From contig JABJBP010000137.1 of assembly GCA_018665815.1 (NCBI GenBank), positions 1 to 64,000 on the forward strand: DNA of 64,000 nucleotides. The letters are read 5' to 3'. Numbering within the stretch: the first letter of the stretch is position 1; every line of letters begins with the position of its first letter. This DNA comes from Rhodospirillaceae bacterium (GTDB taxonomy: Bacteria; Pseudomonadota; Alphaproteobacteria; Rhodospirillales; Casp-alpha2). Both the position numbers and the translations under genes were made by a program. Shown one piece after another: positions 38,356-47,096 of this stretch. The notes under the pieces are model-generated. The model saw only the letters and a program-made list of their open reading frames with translations, was not told the DNA's origin and ran no database searches.

Positions 38356-39299
38356 CCGTCAATCGCGTCGCGGAAATAGGCAACAGTTTTGGTTAAACCT
38401 TCGGCCAAAGCGATGCCTGGTTGCCAATCAAGTTTGTCCTTGGCCAGCGTAATATCAGGGCAGCGCTGCATGGGATCGTCTTCGGGCAGCCGCTTGAAGG
38501 TGAGTTCCGATTTCGAGCCGGTTTCCGCGATGACCTTTTCGGCCAACTCTTTAATTGTAAATTCTCCGGGGTTGCCTAAGTTCATGGGTCCGGTAACGCC
38601 GTCGGGCGAATTCATCAATCTGATCAGGCCGTCGACCAAATCATCGACATAACAGAACGACCGCGTTTGTAGCCCGTCGCCATAAACGGTGATCGGCTGG
38701 CCGTTGAGCGCTTGGACGATAAAGTTGGAAACGACCCGGCCGTCATTGGGATGCATATTCGGGCCGTAGGTATTGAAGATCCGCGCAACTTTTATATCCA
38801 GGCCGTGCTGGCGCTTGTAATCAAAGAACAAGGTCTCGGCACAGCGCTTGCCCTCGTCGTAGCATGACCGAGGACCGATGGGATTGACGTTGCCCGTATA
38901 GGTTTCGGGCTGGGGGTGGACATGTGGGTCACCGTAAACCTCACTGGTTGAGGCCTGCAGGATGCGCGCTTCGGTCCGCTTCGCCAGGCCCAACATGTTG
39001 ATGGCGCCGTGCACACTGGTCTTCGTCGTTTGCACTGGATCGTATTGATAGTGAACCGGTGAAGCCGGGCAGGCGAGGTTGTAGATTTGGTCGACCTCGA
39101 CATAAAGCGGGAAGGTCACATCGTGGCGCATCATCTCAAATCGGGGCTCGCGCAGAAGATGGGCGATGTTGTCCTTGGTGCCGGTGAAGAAATTATCGAC
39201 ACAGAGCACATCGTTGCCTTCGGCGACGAGACGGGTGCAAAGATGGGTGCCGATGAAGCCGGCACCGCCGGTGATCAGGATGCGTTTGCGGTCTGGCAT
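38352..39299 (-). CDS. UDP-glucuronate decarboxylase (UDP-xylose synthase)
   Basis: 315-residue extended SDR enzyme. NAD loop [15 protein letters not shown], catalytic Ser/Tyr/Lys in [10 protein letters not shown] and SCYDEGKR, and [20 protein letters not shown]. The [18 protein letters not shown] segment matches UXS-type enzymes, which convert UDP-glucuronate to UDP-xylose through a 4-keto intermediate. A bifunctional ArnA or UDP-apiose synthase is less likely at this length. Converges on the GYF_2 gene with a four-base tail overlap. Confidence 0.88.
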   Translation of the reverse strand: MPDRKRILITGGAGFIGTHLCTRLVAEGNDVLCVDNFFTGTKDNIAHLLREPRFEMMRHDVTFPLYVEVDQIYNLACPASPVHYQYDPVQTTKTSVHGAINMLGLAKRTEARILQASTSEVYGDPHVHPQPETYTGNVNPIGPRSCYDEGKRCAETLFFDYKRQHGLDIKVARIFNTYGPNMHPNDGRVVSNFIVQALNGQPITVYGDGLQTRSFCYVDDLVDGLIRLMNSPDGVTGPMNLGNPGEFTIKELAEKVIAETGSKSELTFKRLPEDDPMQRCPDITLAKDKLDWQPGIALAEGLTKTVAYFRDAIDG

Positions 39300-39384
39300 G
39301 ACGATATGGAAGCTCCCGGAAAATGCGGCCAGAAACTAACATTCCGGCTGTGGTGGAGCAATCGGGAAACGCGTGTCTGTTTAA

Positions 39385-40146
39385 TCAGGTTTGCAGGAAC
39401 CGGCGTTCGTCGCCTTCCAGGACGATGCAGGTCAGACAACCGCTTCGATAAGCAAACGTGTCGAGACAAATGCGGTTGGTGCGGATAACCGGCTCGAAAT
39501 CCGGAGTGTGGCCGTGGATCACAAATTTTCCAAAATCATCATTGGCGTGCAGAAAGGGGCCACGAATCCATATCAGATCTTCGTCATCCTGTTGGTCATA
39601 GGGGATGCCGGGCCTGACTCCGGCATGAACGAACATGTAGTCGCCTTCAACGTGGCTCAGCTTCAGGCCTTGAAAAAAATTCAAATGTGACGACGGTAGA
39701 ATTTCGATCAGCGAAGTGCGAATTTCCGCAAGATTGCCGGCGGTCCCGAATTCTCCCGTGCTTTCGATGCCGTAGCTGGCGAGAGTGGCCATACCGCCAT
39801 TGAACACCCAGTTGTCACCCGACCCCCCGGTTTCGACAAATTTTAGCAGAAAATCTTCGTGATTACCTTTCAGGTGGGTGATTTCAAAACCATCCAAGGG
39901 TGCATCAATCAACGTCTCGACGACTTCGAAGGATTGCCGACCGCGATCAATGTAGTCGCCCATGTAGACCAATACATGGCGTTCCGTCGGCCGCGCCGCC
40001 GCGTCATGGGCGATTTGATCATGCAGCATTTTCAGCAGGTCATAGCGACCGTGAATATCGCCAATAGCATAGACGCGCGTTCCCGTCGGCACGGCCGGTG
40101 GGAAAGGCGGTGGATCGATGGCGATAGCATGTGCGGATGTGTTCAT
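39385..40146 (-). CDS. Metallophosphoesterase (serine/threonine phosphatase or diadenosine tetraphosphatase-like)
   Basis: 253-residue calcineurin-like phosphatase. Motifs in order: YAIGDIHGRYDLL (GDxHG), VYMGDYIDRGRQS (GDxxDRG), HLKGNHEDFLL (GNHE), and late VHAGVRPG and IHGHTPDFEP (HGH). These supply the dinuclear metal site. Close relatives are the PPP-type bacterial phosphatases and ApaH/PrpE. The protein or nucleotide substrate cannot be read off. No signal peptide; a Pro-rich N-terminus precedes the fold. Confidence 0.85.
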   Translation of the reverse strand: MNTSAHAIAIDPPPFPPAVPTGTRVYAIGDIHGRYDLLKMLHDQIAHDAAARPTERHVLVYMGDYIDRGRQSFEVVETLIDAPLDGFEITHLKGNHEDFLLKFVETGGSGDNWVFNGGMATLASYGIESTGEFGTAGNLAEIRTSLIEILPSSHLNFFQGLKLSHVEGDYMFVHAGVRPGIPYDQQDDEDLIWIRGPFLHANDDFGKFVIHGHTPDFEPVIRTNRICLDTFAYRSGCLTCIVLEGDERRFLQT

Positions 40147-40228
40147 GAAGCCATTATGCCCGAAAAGCTTACAGGTTTATGATGGAATTCGATAAGATGA
40201 TGTATGGAGAGCACCGTGGCGCGGGTAA

Positions 40229-40256
40229 TTGGATTTTAATGGTTCTCACCTAGTAT
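40229..40256 (+). promoter_or_regulatory. Candidate promoter of the degenerate EAL pair
   Basis: TTGGAT (40229-40234), 16-base spacer, TAGTAT (40251-40256); the first gene starts at 40307. Confidence 0.4.
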
Positions 40257-40306
40257 TCGTGACACGCTGAGAAAACTGCGAAAAACCTGGAAAAGCGGAT
40301 AATTTA

Positions 40307-41596
40307 ATGGCGGATTGGGGCGCGGCCGCTGGTGGTGCGGGAGACCTCAACAATACTGAGGAATCGCTGCTTCTCGACCGTTTGAATCGGATCGAGCTGA
40401 ACTCGGCTGGATATTTTGTCGTCCACATGAACCTGTCCGGACTTCGGCCCAACAATAAACATAGCCATTTTGTCGAAATCGCCGCTCGGACCTTCGATAT
40501 CATTGTCGACAACAATGATGCGACGTTGTTTTCCATGGCCAACAAGGACTTGGCGTTGCTGTGCCGCAACCTGGATGTCGACGACGTCGACAATGCGGTT
40601 GAAAAAGTCCGCGCCCTATTCAGCGAAGATCCGTTGACCGAATTAGACGACAGCGGTTTCGAGGATAATTTTTCGACCTGGTATGATTTGTCGAACCCCG
40701 AAGATTTCGCCGCTTTTTTTGCCGTGGTCACGGACCTAGCGGTGGAGGCCGAGCACCGGCTTGCGGAAGAGGCCGACCGCCAGGACAAGGAGCAGCAAAA
40801 AGGCCAACCGTTAGAGCCGGAGAACCTTTCCGAGATCAATAAGAAGATTCAAAGCATGCGGGTTGCCGACATGATCAAGCGTCAGGCGTGCTTGCAGGTG
40901 AGCCCGGGCGGCGGCGGTGAATTGGTGTTTTTCGAGTTATTTATTGGAATGACCGAGATCAAGGAGCGTGTCGCGCCGGACATCAATCTGTTCGCCAGCC
41001 CGTGGCTGTTCCAGTATTTGACCGAAACACTCGACAGACGCCTATTGGCGGTTCTCGTCGAGGAGGATTTTGACGAGGTTACCGAACCGTTGAGTATCAA
41101 CCTGAACATATCAACGGTATTATCGCGGGAGTTTCAGAACCTCCACCGCGCCGTCAACGGCAACATGTCGAAGGTTGTCGTTGAGTTCCAGATTATCGAC
41201 ATTTTCGCCGATATGAAGAGTTACACCTATGCCCGTGATTCCTTGCAAGAGCGCGGATACCGGGTGGTTGTAGATGGGCTTAACCCCTTGTCTCTTCAGT
41301 ATTTTGAACCCGCTGATTTGAAGTCTGATTTCATCAAGATTTCCTGGGGGCCGGAGTTTACCGGTGACGAGGAAGAAAGCCGCCTTGCGGAAATTAAGGA
41401 GGTTGTCGACAAAGCTGGTAAGGAAACGATGATTTTGGCCCGGGTCGATTCGGAAAAAGCGGTAAAATGGGGCCTGAATATTGGAATTAGCCGGTTCCAA
41501 GGTTTCTTCATCGACAAATTGGTGCAGGTGATTGGCTGCGGTCGCGGCACGGCCAAACCTAAGCCGGCGGCCGCCAAAGCTGCAGGCGGAGCATAG
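40307..41596 (+). CDS. Degenerate GGDEF/EAL-like protein, copy 1
   Basis: 429 residues, no membrane segment or signal peptide. The N-terminal half (residues about 20-150) looks like an eroded GGDEF fold (FVVHMNLSGLRPNN, RTFDIIVD, LFSMANKDLALLCRNLD). The C-terminal half, from about residue 225, looks like an eroded EAL phosphodiesterase: INLNIS, VVEFQ, RGYRVVVDGLNPL in place of DDFGxG, FIKISW for the KxD position, and SRFQGFFIDKL in place of QGY. The EAL tripeptide, DD and second catalytic Glu are missing, so c-di-GMP hydrolysis is unlikely. The two halves are joined by a charged, Glu/Gln-rich helical linker (residues about 145-185). A paralogue follows three bases later. Confidence 0.7.
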   Translation: MADWGAAAGGAGDLNNTEESLLLDRLNRIELNSAGYFVVHMNLSGLRPNNKHSHFVEIAARTFDIIVDNNDATLFSMANKDLALLCRNLDVDDVDNAVEKVRALFSEDPLTELDDSGFEDNFSTWYDLSNPEDFAAFFAVVTDLAVEAEHRLAEEADRQDKEQQKGQPLEPENLSEINKKIQSMRVADMIKRQACLQVSPGGGGELVFFELFIGMTEIKERVAPDINLFASPWLFQYLTETLDRRLLAVLVEEDFDEVTEPLSINLNISTVLSREFQNLHRAVNGNMSKVVVEFQIIDIFADMKSYTYARDSLQERGYRVVVDGLNPLSLQYFEPADLKSDFIKISWGPEFTGDEEESRLAEIKEVVDKAGKETMILARVDSEKAVKWGLNIGISRFQGFFIDKLVQVIGCGRGTAKPKPAAAKAAGGA

Positions 41597-41599
41597 GTC

Positions 41600-42874
41600 A
41601 TGGCGGATTCCGGCGACGGTCAGAAACGCCTTCCTAGCCAGGAAAACTTGCTGCTCGATTACGTCCGGCGGCTGGAAAAACACAAAGCCGGCCGGAAAGT
41701 CGTGATCCTGCATCTCTCGGCACTGCGCCCGTTCAATCGCCGTGATCAACATATCCGCGCGGCCGCCAGTAATTTCGATCAATTGATATCGGATATGACC
41801 GGCCAGTTATTCACTCTGAAGAACGCCGACATTTATTTCATCTTCAAATCGGAAGCGTTGCCGCAGGTTGAAACCCTAGTCCAGAAAATTAAGTTTCTGT
41901 TCGACGATGACCCTCTGGTCGCCGAGGAAGACAAGCAAACACAATCCTTCGCCTCATGGTATGACGCCGACGACGATTTTCCGGCCATCCTCAATCTTGT
42001 GCAAAGCGTCGCCCAATCGGAACAGGAACGCCAAACGGCGGTCCGAGCCCGCATGGATGCACGGGCTGCACTAAAGGCCAAGCAGCAGCAGGGCGAGCCG
42101 CTGACACCGGAAGTGTTGGCCCGCGTTGAGACGGCATTGGTGCGGGCAGATCTTTCGAACTTGGTGCGCCGTCAATTTGTTTGCGAGGTCGATTCGAAGC
42201 TTGTGCCGACCCAAAGCTTCAGCAAATTGTTCGTTTCAATTCAAGACTTGCGCGAGACCTTGCAGCTGGGCGTCAATTTGGTGGCCAACCGTTGGCTGTT
42301 TCAACACCTAACCGAAACGCTTGACCGGCGGATGCTGTCGATGCTGACGAAAACCGACGGCATATCGATTTCCGGCGAAATCAGTTTCAACATCAATGTG
42401 GCGACGATCCTGTCGAAGGAATTCCAGATTTTTGATGACAATATTGCGGCGTCCCGGCGCGGACAAATGATCATCGAATTGCAGAAAGAAGATATTTTCT
42501 CGAACCTTTCGTCTTTTATTTTTGCCCGCGAGTTTGTCCAAGACAAAGGCTATCGTGTCTGTCTCGACGGCATGACGTTGGATACGGTGACGATGATTAA
42601 ACGCGATCGTCTGGGTGTCGATATGACCAAGCTGGTGTGGAGTCCTGACCTGGTTGACGGCGGCGAGGAGGTACACAAACTGCTTAAATCTATGGTCAAA
42701 CACGAAGGCGAGGAAAAATTCATCCTGATCCGTTGCGACAACCGCGAGGCGATTGATTTCGGAAAATCCGTCGGCATCAACCGGTTCCAAGGCCGTTTTG
42801 TTGAAAACCTCATCGCCGAGGATGGACGGCGGCGCGGATTACTTCGCCTGAAACGCCGGATTGAGCGGAACTAA
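41600..42874 (+). CDS. Degenerate GGDEF/EAL-like protein, copy 2
   Basis: 424 residues, start ATG 41600 just after copy 1, so the two are surely cotranscribed. It has the same plan: KVVILHLSALRPFNRRDQH and SNFDQLISD in the eroded GGDEF half; a Gln/Ala-rich linker; ISFNINVATILSKEFQ, MIIELQKEDIF, KGYRVCLDGMTLD, MTKLVWSPDL, NRFQGRFVENL in the eroded EAL half. Side by side, copy 1 and copy 2 share motif order and spacing (WLFQYLTETLDRRLLAVL versus WLFQHLTETLDRRMLSML) but little identity elsewhere, indicating an old duplication. Catalytic residues are absent here too. The pair could act as a heterodimeric sensor or scaffold (inference). Confidence 0.7.
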   Translation: MADSGDGQKRLPSQENLLLDYVRRLEKHKAGRKVVILHLSALRPFNRRDQHIRAAASNFDQLISDMTGQLFTLKNADIYFIFKSEALPQVETLVQKIKFLFDDDPLVAEEDKQTQSFASWYDADDDFPAILNLVQSVAQSEQERQTAVRARMDARAALKAKQQQGEPLTPEVLARVETALVRADLSNLVRRQFVCEVDSKLVPTQSFSKLFVSIQDLRETLQLGVNLVANRWLFQHLTETLDRRMLSMLTKTDGISISGEISFNINVATILSKEFQIFDDNIAASRRGQMIIELQKEDIFSNLSSFIFAREFVQDKGYRVCLDGMTLDTVTMIKRDRLGVDMTKLVWSPDLVDGGEEVHKLLKSMVKHEGEEKFILIRCDNREAIDFGKSVGINRFQGRFVENLIAEDGRRRGLLRLKRRIERN

Positions 42875-42886
42875 GCTCTTTTTCCC

Positions 42887-43924
42887 TTAGTGGGTGGCGG
42901 CGTCTTTGTCGCTAACGCCGGCCTCATCGAAAGTCGCCATGCCGCTATGACAGGCGGCGGCGGACTTGAGCAGACTGACGGCAAGCACCGCGCCGGATGC
43001 TTCACCGAGGCGCATGTTCATATCCAATAGCGGCGGCATGCCCAGCAAATCAAGAAGCCGGACATGCCCTGGTTCGGCTGATACGTGTGCCGCCATGCAG
43101 TGATCCAGGGCGCTCGGATTGGCTGCCGCCAAGGACGCCGCCGCCGCGCCGACGACGTAGCCGTCCAGAAGCACCGGTACCCGGTGCATGCGCGCCGCGA
43201 CAATGGCGCCCGCCATGGCCGCCAGTTCCCGACCGCCGAGATGCCTTAGTGCTTGTAATCCATCCGCCAAATGCACCGCATGTTGGCGAACCGCATCGCC
43301 GACGGCATCCATCTTCATACTGAAGGCGTCGCCGGCGACACCGGTGCCCGGACCGGTCCAATCCTTCGCGTCGCCGCCATAAAGCCCCATGGCCAGCGCC
43401 GCGGCGCTGGTTGTGTTGCCAATGCCCATTTCACCGACACACAGCAGATCAGCGCTTTCAGGGACCGCCTCCATGCCGCGCCGAACAGCGGCCATGAAAT
43501 CGGCCTCGCTCATCGCAGGGCTTTCAGTGAAATCCGCCGTCGGCGAATCCAGATCAATGGCAATGACCTGCAAGTCCGCGCCCACGGCCTTGCAGAGCTG
43601 GTTCACCGCAGCGCCACCTGCCTCGAAATTGGCGACCATTTGCGCCGTCACTTCCGGTGGGTAGGCGGAAACCCCTTTGGCGACGACGCCATGGTTGCCG
43701 GCGAATACCCTGACCGCGATGTTCTCGACCTCAGGCGGATGCTGCCCCTGCCAGGCTGCCAGCCAGTGGGCAATGACCTCAAGACGGCCAAGTGAGCCCG
43801 GCGGTTTGGTCAATTGCGGCTCGCGCGCTTCGGCCGCGCCAAAGGCGTCCGCGTCGGGCCCCGGCAGCTTGCCCAGCAACTGATGAAAGGTTTTGATGTT
43901 TTTCGGAGTCTTGAATCCACTCAT
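42887..43924 (-). CDS. cobT: Nicotinate-nucleotide-dimethylbenzimidazole phosphoribosyltransferase CobT
   Basis: About 345 residues. The enzyme transfers ribose phosphate from nicotinate mononucleotide to dimethylbenzimidazole, making alpha-ribazole phosphate for the lower loop of cobalamin. Conserved KPPGSLGRLE, FAGNHGVVAKGVSAYPPEVTAQM, CVGEMGIGNTTSAAALA, GGRELAAMAGAI, and late LDLLGMPPLLDMNMRLGEASGAVLA (catalytic Glu near its end). ATG 43924 gives MSGFKTPKNIKTF, a normal N-terminus; the frame runs on to 43996. Divergent from cobS. Confidence 0.93.
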   Translation of the reverse strand: MSGFKTPKNIKTFHQLLGKLPGPDADAFGAAEAREPQLTKPPGSLGRLEVIAHWLAAWQGQHPPEVENIAVRVFAGNHGVVAKGVSAYPPEVTAQMVANFEAGGAAVNQLCKAVGADLQVIAIDLDSPTADFTESPAMSEADFMAAVRRGMEAVPESADLLCVGEMGIGNTTSAAALAMGLYGGDAKDWTGPGTGVAGDAFSMKMDAVGDAVRQHAVHLADGLQALRHLGGRELAAMAGAIVAARMHRVPVLLDGYVVGAAAASLAAANPSALDHCMAAHVSAEPGHVRLLDLLGMPPLLDMNMRLGEASGAVLAVSLLKSAAACHSGMATFDEAGVSDKDAATH

Positions 43925-44093
43925 ACAGAGAATTTCGCAGCCCCTGGCGATCTTGTCCATGGGCTCGTTCAAAGCCGTGCTCAAAGCTGGGCTCATGGAC
44001 CCATTCGTGGCGCCAGTGACGGTGTCAGCGACTTTTCTTTACCGTGCAATCGATTAACCTGTCGGCTTTCCGCAGATCAATGGTTTCGGAGAG

Positions 44094-44891
44094 ATGTCCG
44101 TGGACGACCAAGACCGCCAGAAATTACTCGATCGATTGTTCTACGGCTGGGGCCGTGATGTCGCAGTCGCCGGCGCCTTTTTGACGCGCTTGCCGTTTCG
44201 GCCAGGCGGGGATGTTGCTATGTCGGACCTGGGACCGGCCAGTCGGGCGTTTCCGCTGATAGGTTTGTTAGTCGGCGTTTTCGCCGGCGGTGCGCTGTGG
44301 CTTGGTGCCAAGGCCGACCTGCATCCGTTGGCTTGCGGTTTTATCGGCCTTACCGTCAGCGCCTGGATTACCGGTGCGCTGCACGAGGACGGATTGGCTG
44401 ATTTTGTTGATGGTATTGGCGCCCGGACACGAGAGCGGCGCCTTGAAATCATGCGCGATTCCCACATCGGGACGTTCGGCGTGCTGGCGCTGGTTTTCAG
44501 TGTCGGCGCCAAAGCGGCGCTGTTGGCGGGCTTCTTGGGCCCCGGATTGGCGGCGACGGCATTGATTGCCGCCGTTACCATTTCCCGGGCACCCATCGCG
44601 GTAATTATGTGGCGTCAGGCGCCGGCCCGAAAAGACGGTCTGGGCCGTGATGCCGGGCAGCCGACGAGTGCCGATGCCACCATTGCGATGGCATTGGCCG
44701 CGCTTTGTGCCGTTTCGTTGTTGGGTTGGGCGGTCGGCGGTCTTGCTGTGATGATGGCATTATGTGCCGCTGGCATGGTTGCGTGGCTTGCCCGCAAGCG
44801 CCTCGGCGGCTATACGGGCGACGTTCTTGGCGCCGCGCAGCAGGCTGCTGAGATCGCCGTTCTCTTGGCCGCCGGAGCTTACGCCATATGA
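44094..44891 (+). CDS. cobS: Adenosylcobinamide-GDP ribazoletransferase (cobalamin synthase)
   Basis: 265-residue membrane enzyme joining alpha-ribazole (phosphate) to adenosylcobinamide-GDP. Family signatures: FLTRLPF near the N-terminus, FPLIGLLVG, the acidic ALHEDGLADFVDGIG, and MRDSHIGTFGVLAL; several hydrophobic helices and C-terminal GYTGDVLGA. GTG start at 44094 (a later start would lose the conserved N-terminus). Its stop overlaps the next start by four bases. Confidence 0.94.
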   Translation: MSVDDQDRQKLLDRLFYGWGRDVAVAGAFLTRLPFRPGGDVAMSDLGPASRAFPLIGLLVGVFAGGALWLGAKADLHPLACGFIGLTVSAWITGALHEDGLADFVDGIGARTRERRLEIMRDSHIGTFGVLALVFSVGAKAALLAGFLGPGLAATALIAAVTISRAPIAVIMWRQAPARKDGLGRDAGQPTSADATIAMALAALCAVSLLGWAVGGLAVMMALCAAGMVAWLARKRLGGYTGDVLGAAQQAAEIAVLLAAGAYAI

Positions 44892-45541
44892 CTACTGTCA
44901 CCAGTTGGTGGTTCGTCCGTCACGCTCCCGTCATTGGGGTCGAAGGCAAGATTTATGGCTCCGACGATGTCGAATGCGATGTTTCCGACACCGCGTCATT
45001 TAAAGTCCTGGCCGGCAAACTGCCGTCTGAAAGTGTCTGGATGACGTCGCATCTGACGCGCGCAAAATTGACTGCACGTTCCATCGCCGAGGCCGGCCTG
45101 AAAACACCTGACCCCGTCATTGAAGCCGATTTGGGCGAACAGGACTTCGGTCGATGGCAGGGGTCAAGTTGGCAGGAGATGGAGGACGGTGATCCGGAAG
45201 GTTATGCCAAGTTCTGGGAAACACCGGCCTCCAGTGCGCCGCCCGGCGGCGAAAGTTTCGCCGACTTGATCGCGCGCACCGGCGCCGTCATGGACCGGTA
45301 TACGGAAAGTCATGCGGGCCGCGATATCGTTGCCGTTTGCCATGGCGGCACCATTCGCGCGGCCATTGCTCACGCGCTGCGCTTGAGCCCGGAAATGGGC
45401 ATGTCGTTTAGTGTCGGCACCCTGTCCATGACCCGCCTCGAACACGTCGAGGGCGGACTGCTCAGAGGCCAGGGCGGCGTTTGGCGCATCGTGGGTATCA
45501 ATCAGCCGTCCAGCCCGCACGAAGACGGAGTGATTAGATGA
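44888..45541 (+). CDS. Histidine phosphatase family protein, probable alpha-ribazole phosphatase
   Basis: 217-residue phosphoglycerate-mutase-type phosphatase. Catalytic RH is in WFVRHAPVIG; second His in VCHGGTIRAAIAHAL; EQDFGRWQGSSWQEM supplies the acid. Between cobS and cobU with four-base overlaps on both sides, so its likely job is to dephosphorylate alpha-ribazole 5'-phosphate or the final cobalamin phosphate (CobC-like). I leave the symbol blank because cobC is used for two different genes. Confidence 0.8.
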   Translation: MTTVTSWWFVRHAPVIGVEGKIYGSDDVECDVSDTASFKVLAGKLPSESVWMTSHLTRAKLTARSIAEAGLKTPDPVIEADLGEQDFGRWQGSSWQEMEDGDPEGYAKFWETPASSAPPGGESFADLIARTGAVMDRYTESHAGRDIVAVCHGGTIRAAIAHALRLSPEMGMSFSVGTLSMTRLEHVEGGLLRGQGGVWRIVGINQPSSPHEDGVIR

Positions 45542-46071
45542 CCGCCGCTTTGCCCTTGGTCACCTTGGTGCTGGGCGGCGCGCGGTCCGGCAAAAGCCGT
45601 TTTGCCGAGGAAATGGTCGAGGCCCAAGGAAACGGCCTCTATCTGGCGACCGCCCAGGCTTTCGATGAAGAAATGACAGAGCGTATCGCCAAGCATCGCA
45701 ATCGGCGTGGTGACAACTGGGAAACCATCGAGGAAATCCGCGAGATCGTGGCTGTGCTGGAACGCGAGGCGCGTCCGGACCGGCCGATCCTGGTTGACTG
45801 CCTCACGCTGTGGCTATCGAATTTATTGTTCAACGACTTGCACGCCGGCGAGGAAATTCAAAAGCTCGCTGATCTATTGCAATCGGGCACTTTACGGGGC
45901 CCGGTGGTTTTCGTATCAAACGAAACGGGGCTTGGCGTGGTGCCTGACAACCGCCTATCCCGAGTATTCGTAGACGCCCAGGGCGACCTCAATCAACTGG
46001 TCGCCCGACTCGCCAATCGCGTCGTCATGGTGACGGCCGGCTTGCCCAATGTATTAAAGGACCAGACATGA
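45538..46071 (+). CDS. cobU: Adenosylcobinamide kinase/guanylyltransferase CobU (CobP)
   Basis: 177-residue RecA-fold enzyme that phosphorylates adenosylcobinamide and attaches GMP. P-loop LVLGGARSGKSRFAEEM; LYLATAQAFDEEMTERIAKHRNRRGDNWET with the catalytic His; ILVDCLTLWLSNLL; VFVSNETGLGVVPDNRLSRVFVD. All match CobU/CobP. Overlaps its upstream and downstream neighbours by four bases each. Confidence 0.94.
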   Translation: MTAALPLVTLVLGGARSGKSRFAEEMVEAQGNGLYLATAQAFDEEMTERIAKHRNRRGDNWETIEEIREIVAVLEREARPDRPILVDCLTLWLSNLLFNDLHAGEEIQKLADLLQSGTLRGPVVFVSNETGLGVVPDNRLSRVFVDAQGDLNQLVARLANRVVMVTAGLPNVLKDQT

Positions 46072-47096
46072 AAATTCCCGCAACCGTCATTACCGGCTTT
46101 CTCGGCGCCGGCAAGACCACGCTGATCCGCCATATCATGGCCAACAATGCTGGCAAGCGGATTGCTTTGGTGATTAATGAATTTGGCGATCTTGGGATCG
46201 ATCGTGAACTGGTCACCGGTTGCGGCATTGAGGGTTGCGAGGACGAGAACGTCGTGGAGTTGGCGAACGGTTGCATCTGCTGCACCGTCGCCGATGATTT
46301 CCTGCCGACCATCGAAGCGCTTTTGAACCGGCCCGAGCCGCCCGATCATATTGTTATTGAAACGTCAGGCCTGGCCCTGCCGAAACCCCTGGTGAAAGCG
46401 TTCAATTGGCCGGAAGTCCGATCAAGGGTCACCGTCGATGGGGTCGTCACCGTGGTTGATGCACCGGCGGTCGCCGCCGGCCAGTTTGCCGATGATCCGA
46501 TTGCTGTCCAGGCGCAACGCGAAGCCGACGAAATGCTCGACCATGACAATCCCTTGGAAGAAGTGTTCGAAGACCAATTGCTGTGCGCGGATATGGTGCT
46601 GTTGAACAAGACTGATCTGTTGGATGCGGCCGCCCTGGATGCGGTCCGTGCCGAGGTCAAAGGTGGTGTCGACGTGCAAGTCAAACTGGTTGATACGGTG
46701 CAGGGCGTCATCGATACACGGGTGTTGTTGGGCATCGGTGCCGGGGTTGAGGATGTCATTGAAGGCCGTTGGTCGCATCACGACGCGGAAGACGACCACG
46801 ACCACGATGACTTCGAAAGCTTCACGGTTAGTCTCGGTGATATCGATGATCCGGCCGAATTGGAAGCGCGTATTCAGACCGCGGCGGTCGATCATGACAT
46901 TTTGCGCGTCAAAGGTTTCATTCATGTGCCCGGTAAGGACATGCGCCACGTCGTCCAGGCCGTCGGCGCCCGCGTGCAGCGTTATTACGACCGCCCCTGG
47001 GCGGATGGCGAGGCGCGGACGACGGAACTGGTCGTCATCGGTCAGACCGGCCTCGACCACGCAGCCATTACCAGCGCACTTGGCGCCGAAGGCTAA
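46068..47096 (+). CDS. cobW: CobW GTPase, metal-insertion partner
   Basis: 342-residue G3E-family GTPase. Walker A TGFLGAGKTTLIRH; CxCC metal site in NGCICCTV; VIETSGLALP and LLNKTDLLD for switch and guanine binding. A His/Asp-rich stretch near residues 238-248 (HHDAEDDHDHDD) may bind cobalt or zinc. CobW is thought to deliver cobalt to the chelatase; cobN begins one base after the stop, which fits. It has the normal CobW length. Confidence 0.92.
   Translation: MKIPATVITGFLGAGKTTLIRHIMANNAGKRIALVINEFGDLGIDRELVTGCGIEGCEDENVVELANGCICCTVADDFLPTIEALLNRPEPPDHIVIETSGLALPKPLVKAFNWPEVRSRVTVDGVVTVVDAPAVAAGQFADDPIAVQAQREADEMLDHDNPLEEVFEDQLLCADMVLLNKTDLLDAAALDAVRAEVKGGVDVQVKLVDTVQGVIDTRVLLGIGAGVEDVIEGRWSHHDAEDDHDHDDFESFTVSLGDIDDPAELEARIQTAAVDHDILRVKGFIHVPGKDMRHVVQAVGARVQRYYDRPWADGEARTTELVVIGQTGLDHAAITSALGAEG

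Noticed and set aside
43925-44093. Riboswitch between cobT and cobS
   Set aside because: A GCCAGTGACG segment resembles part of a B12 box in reverse but no further conserved elements are present.
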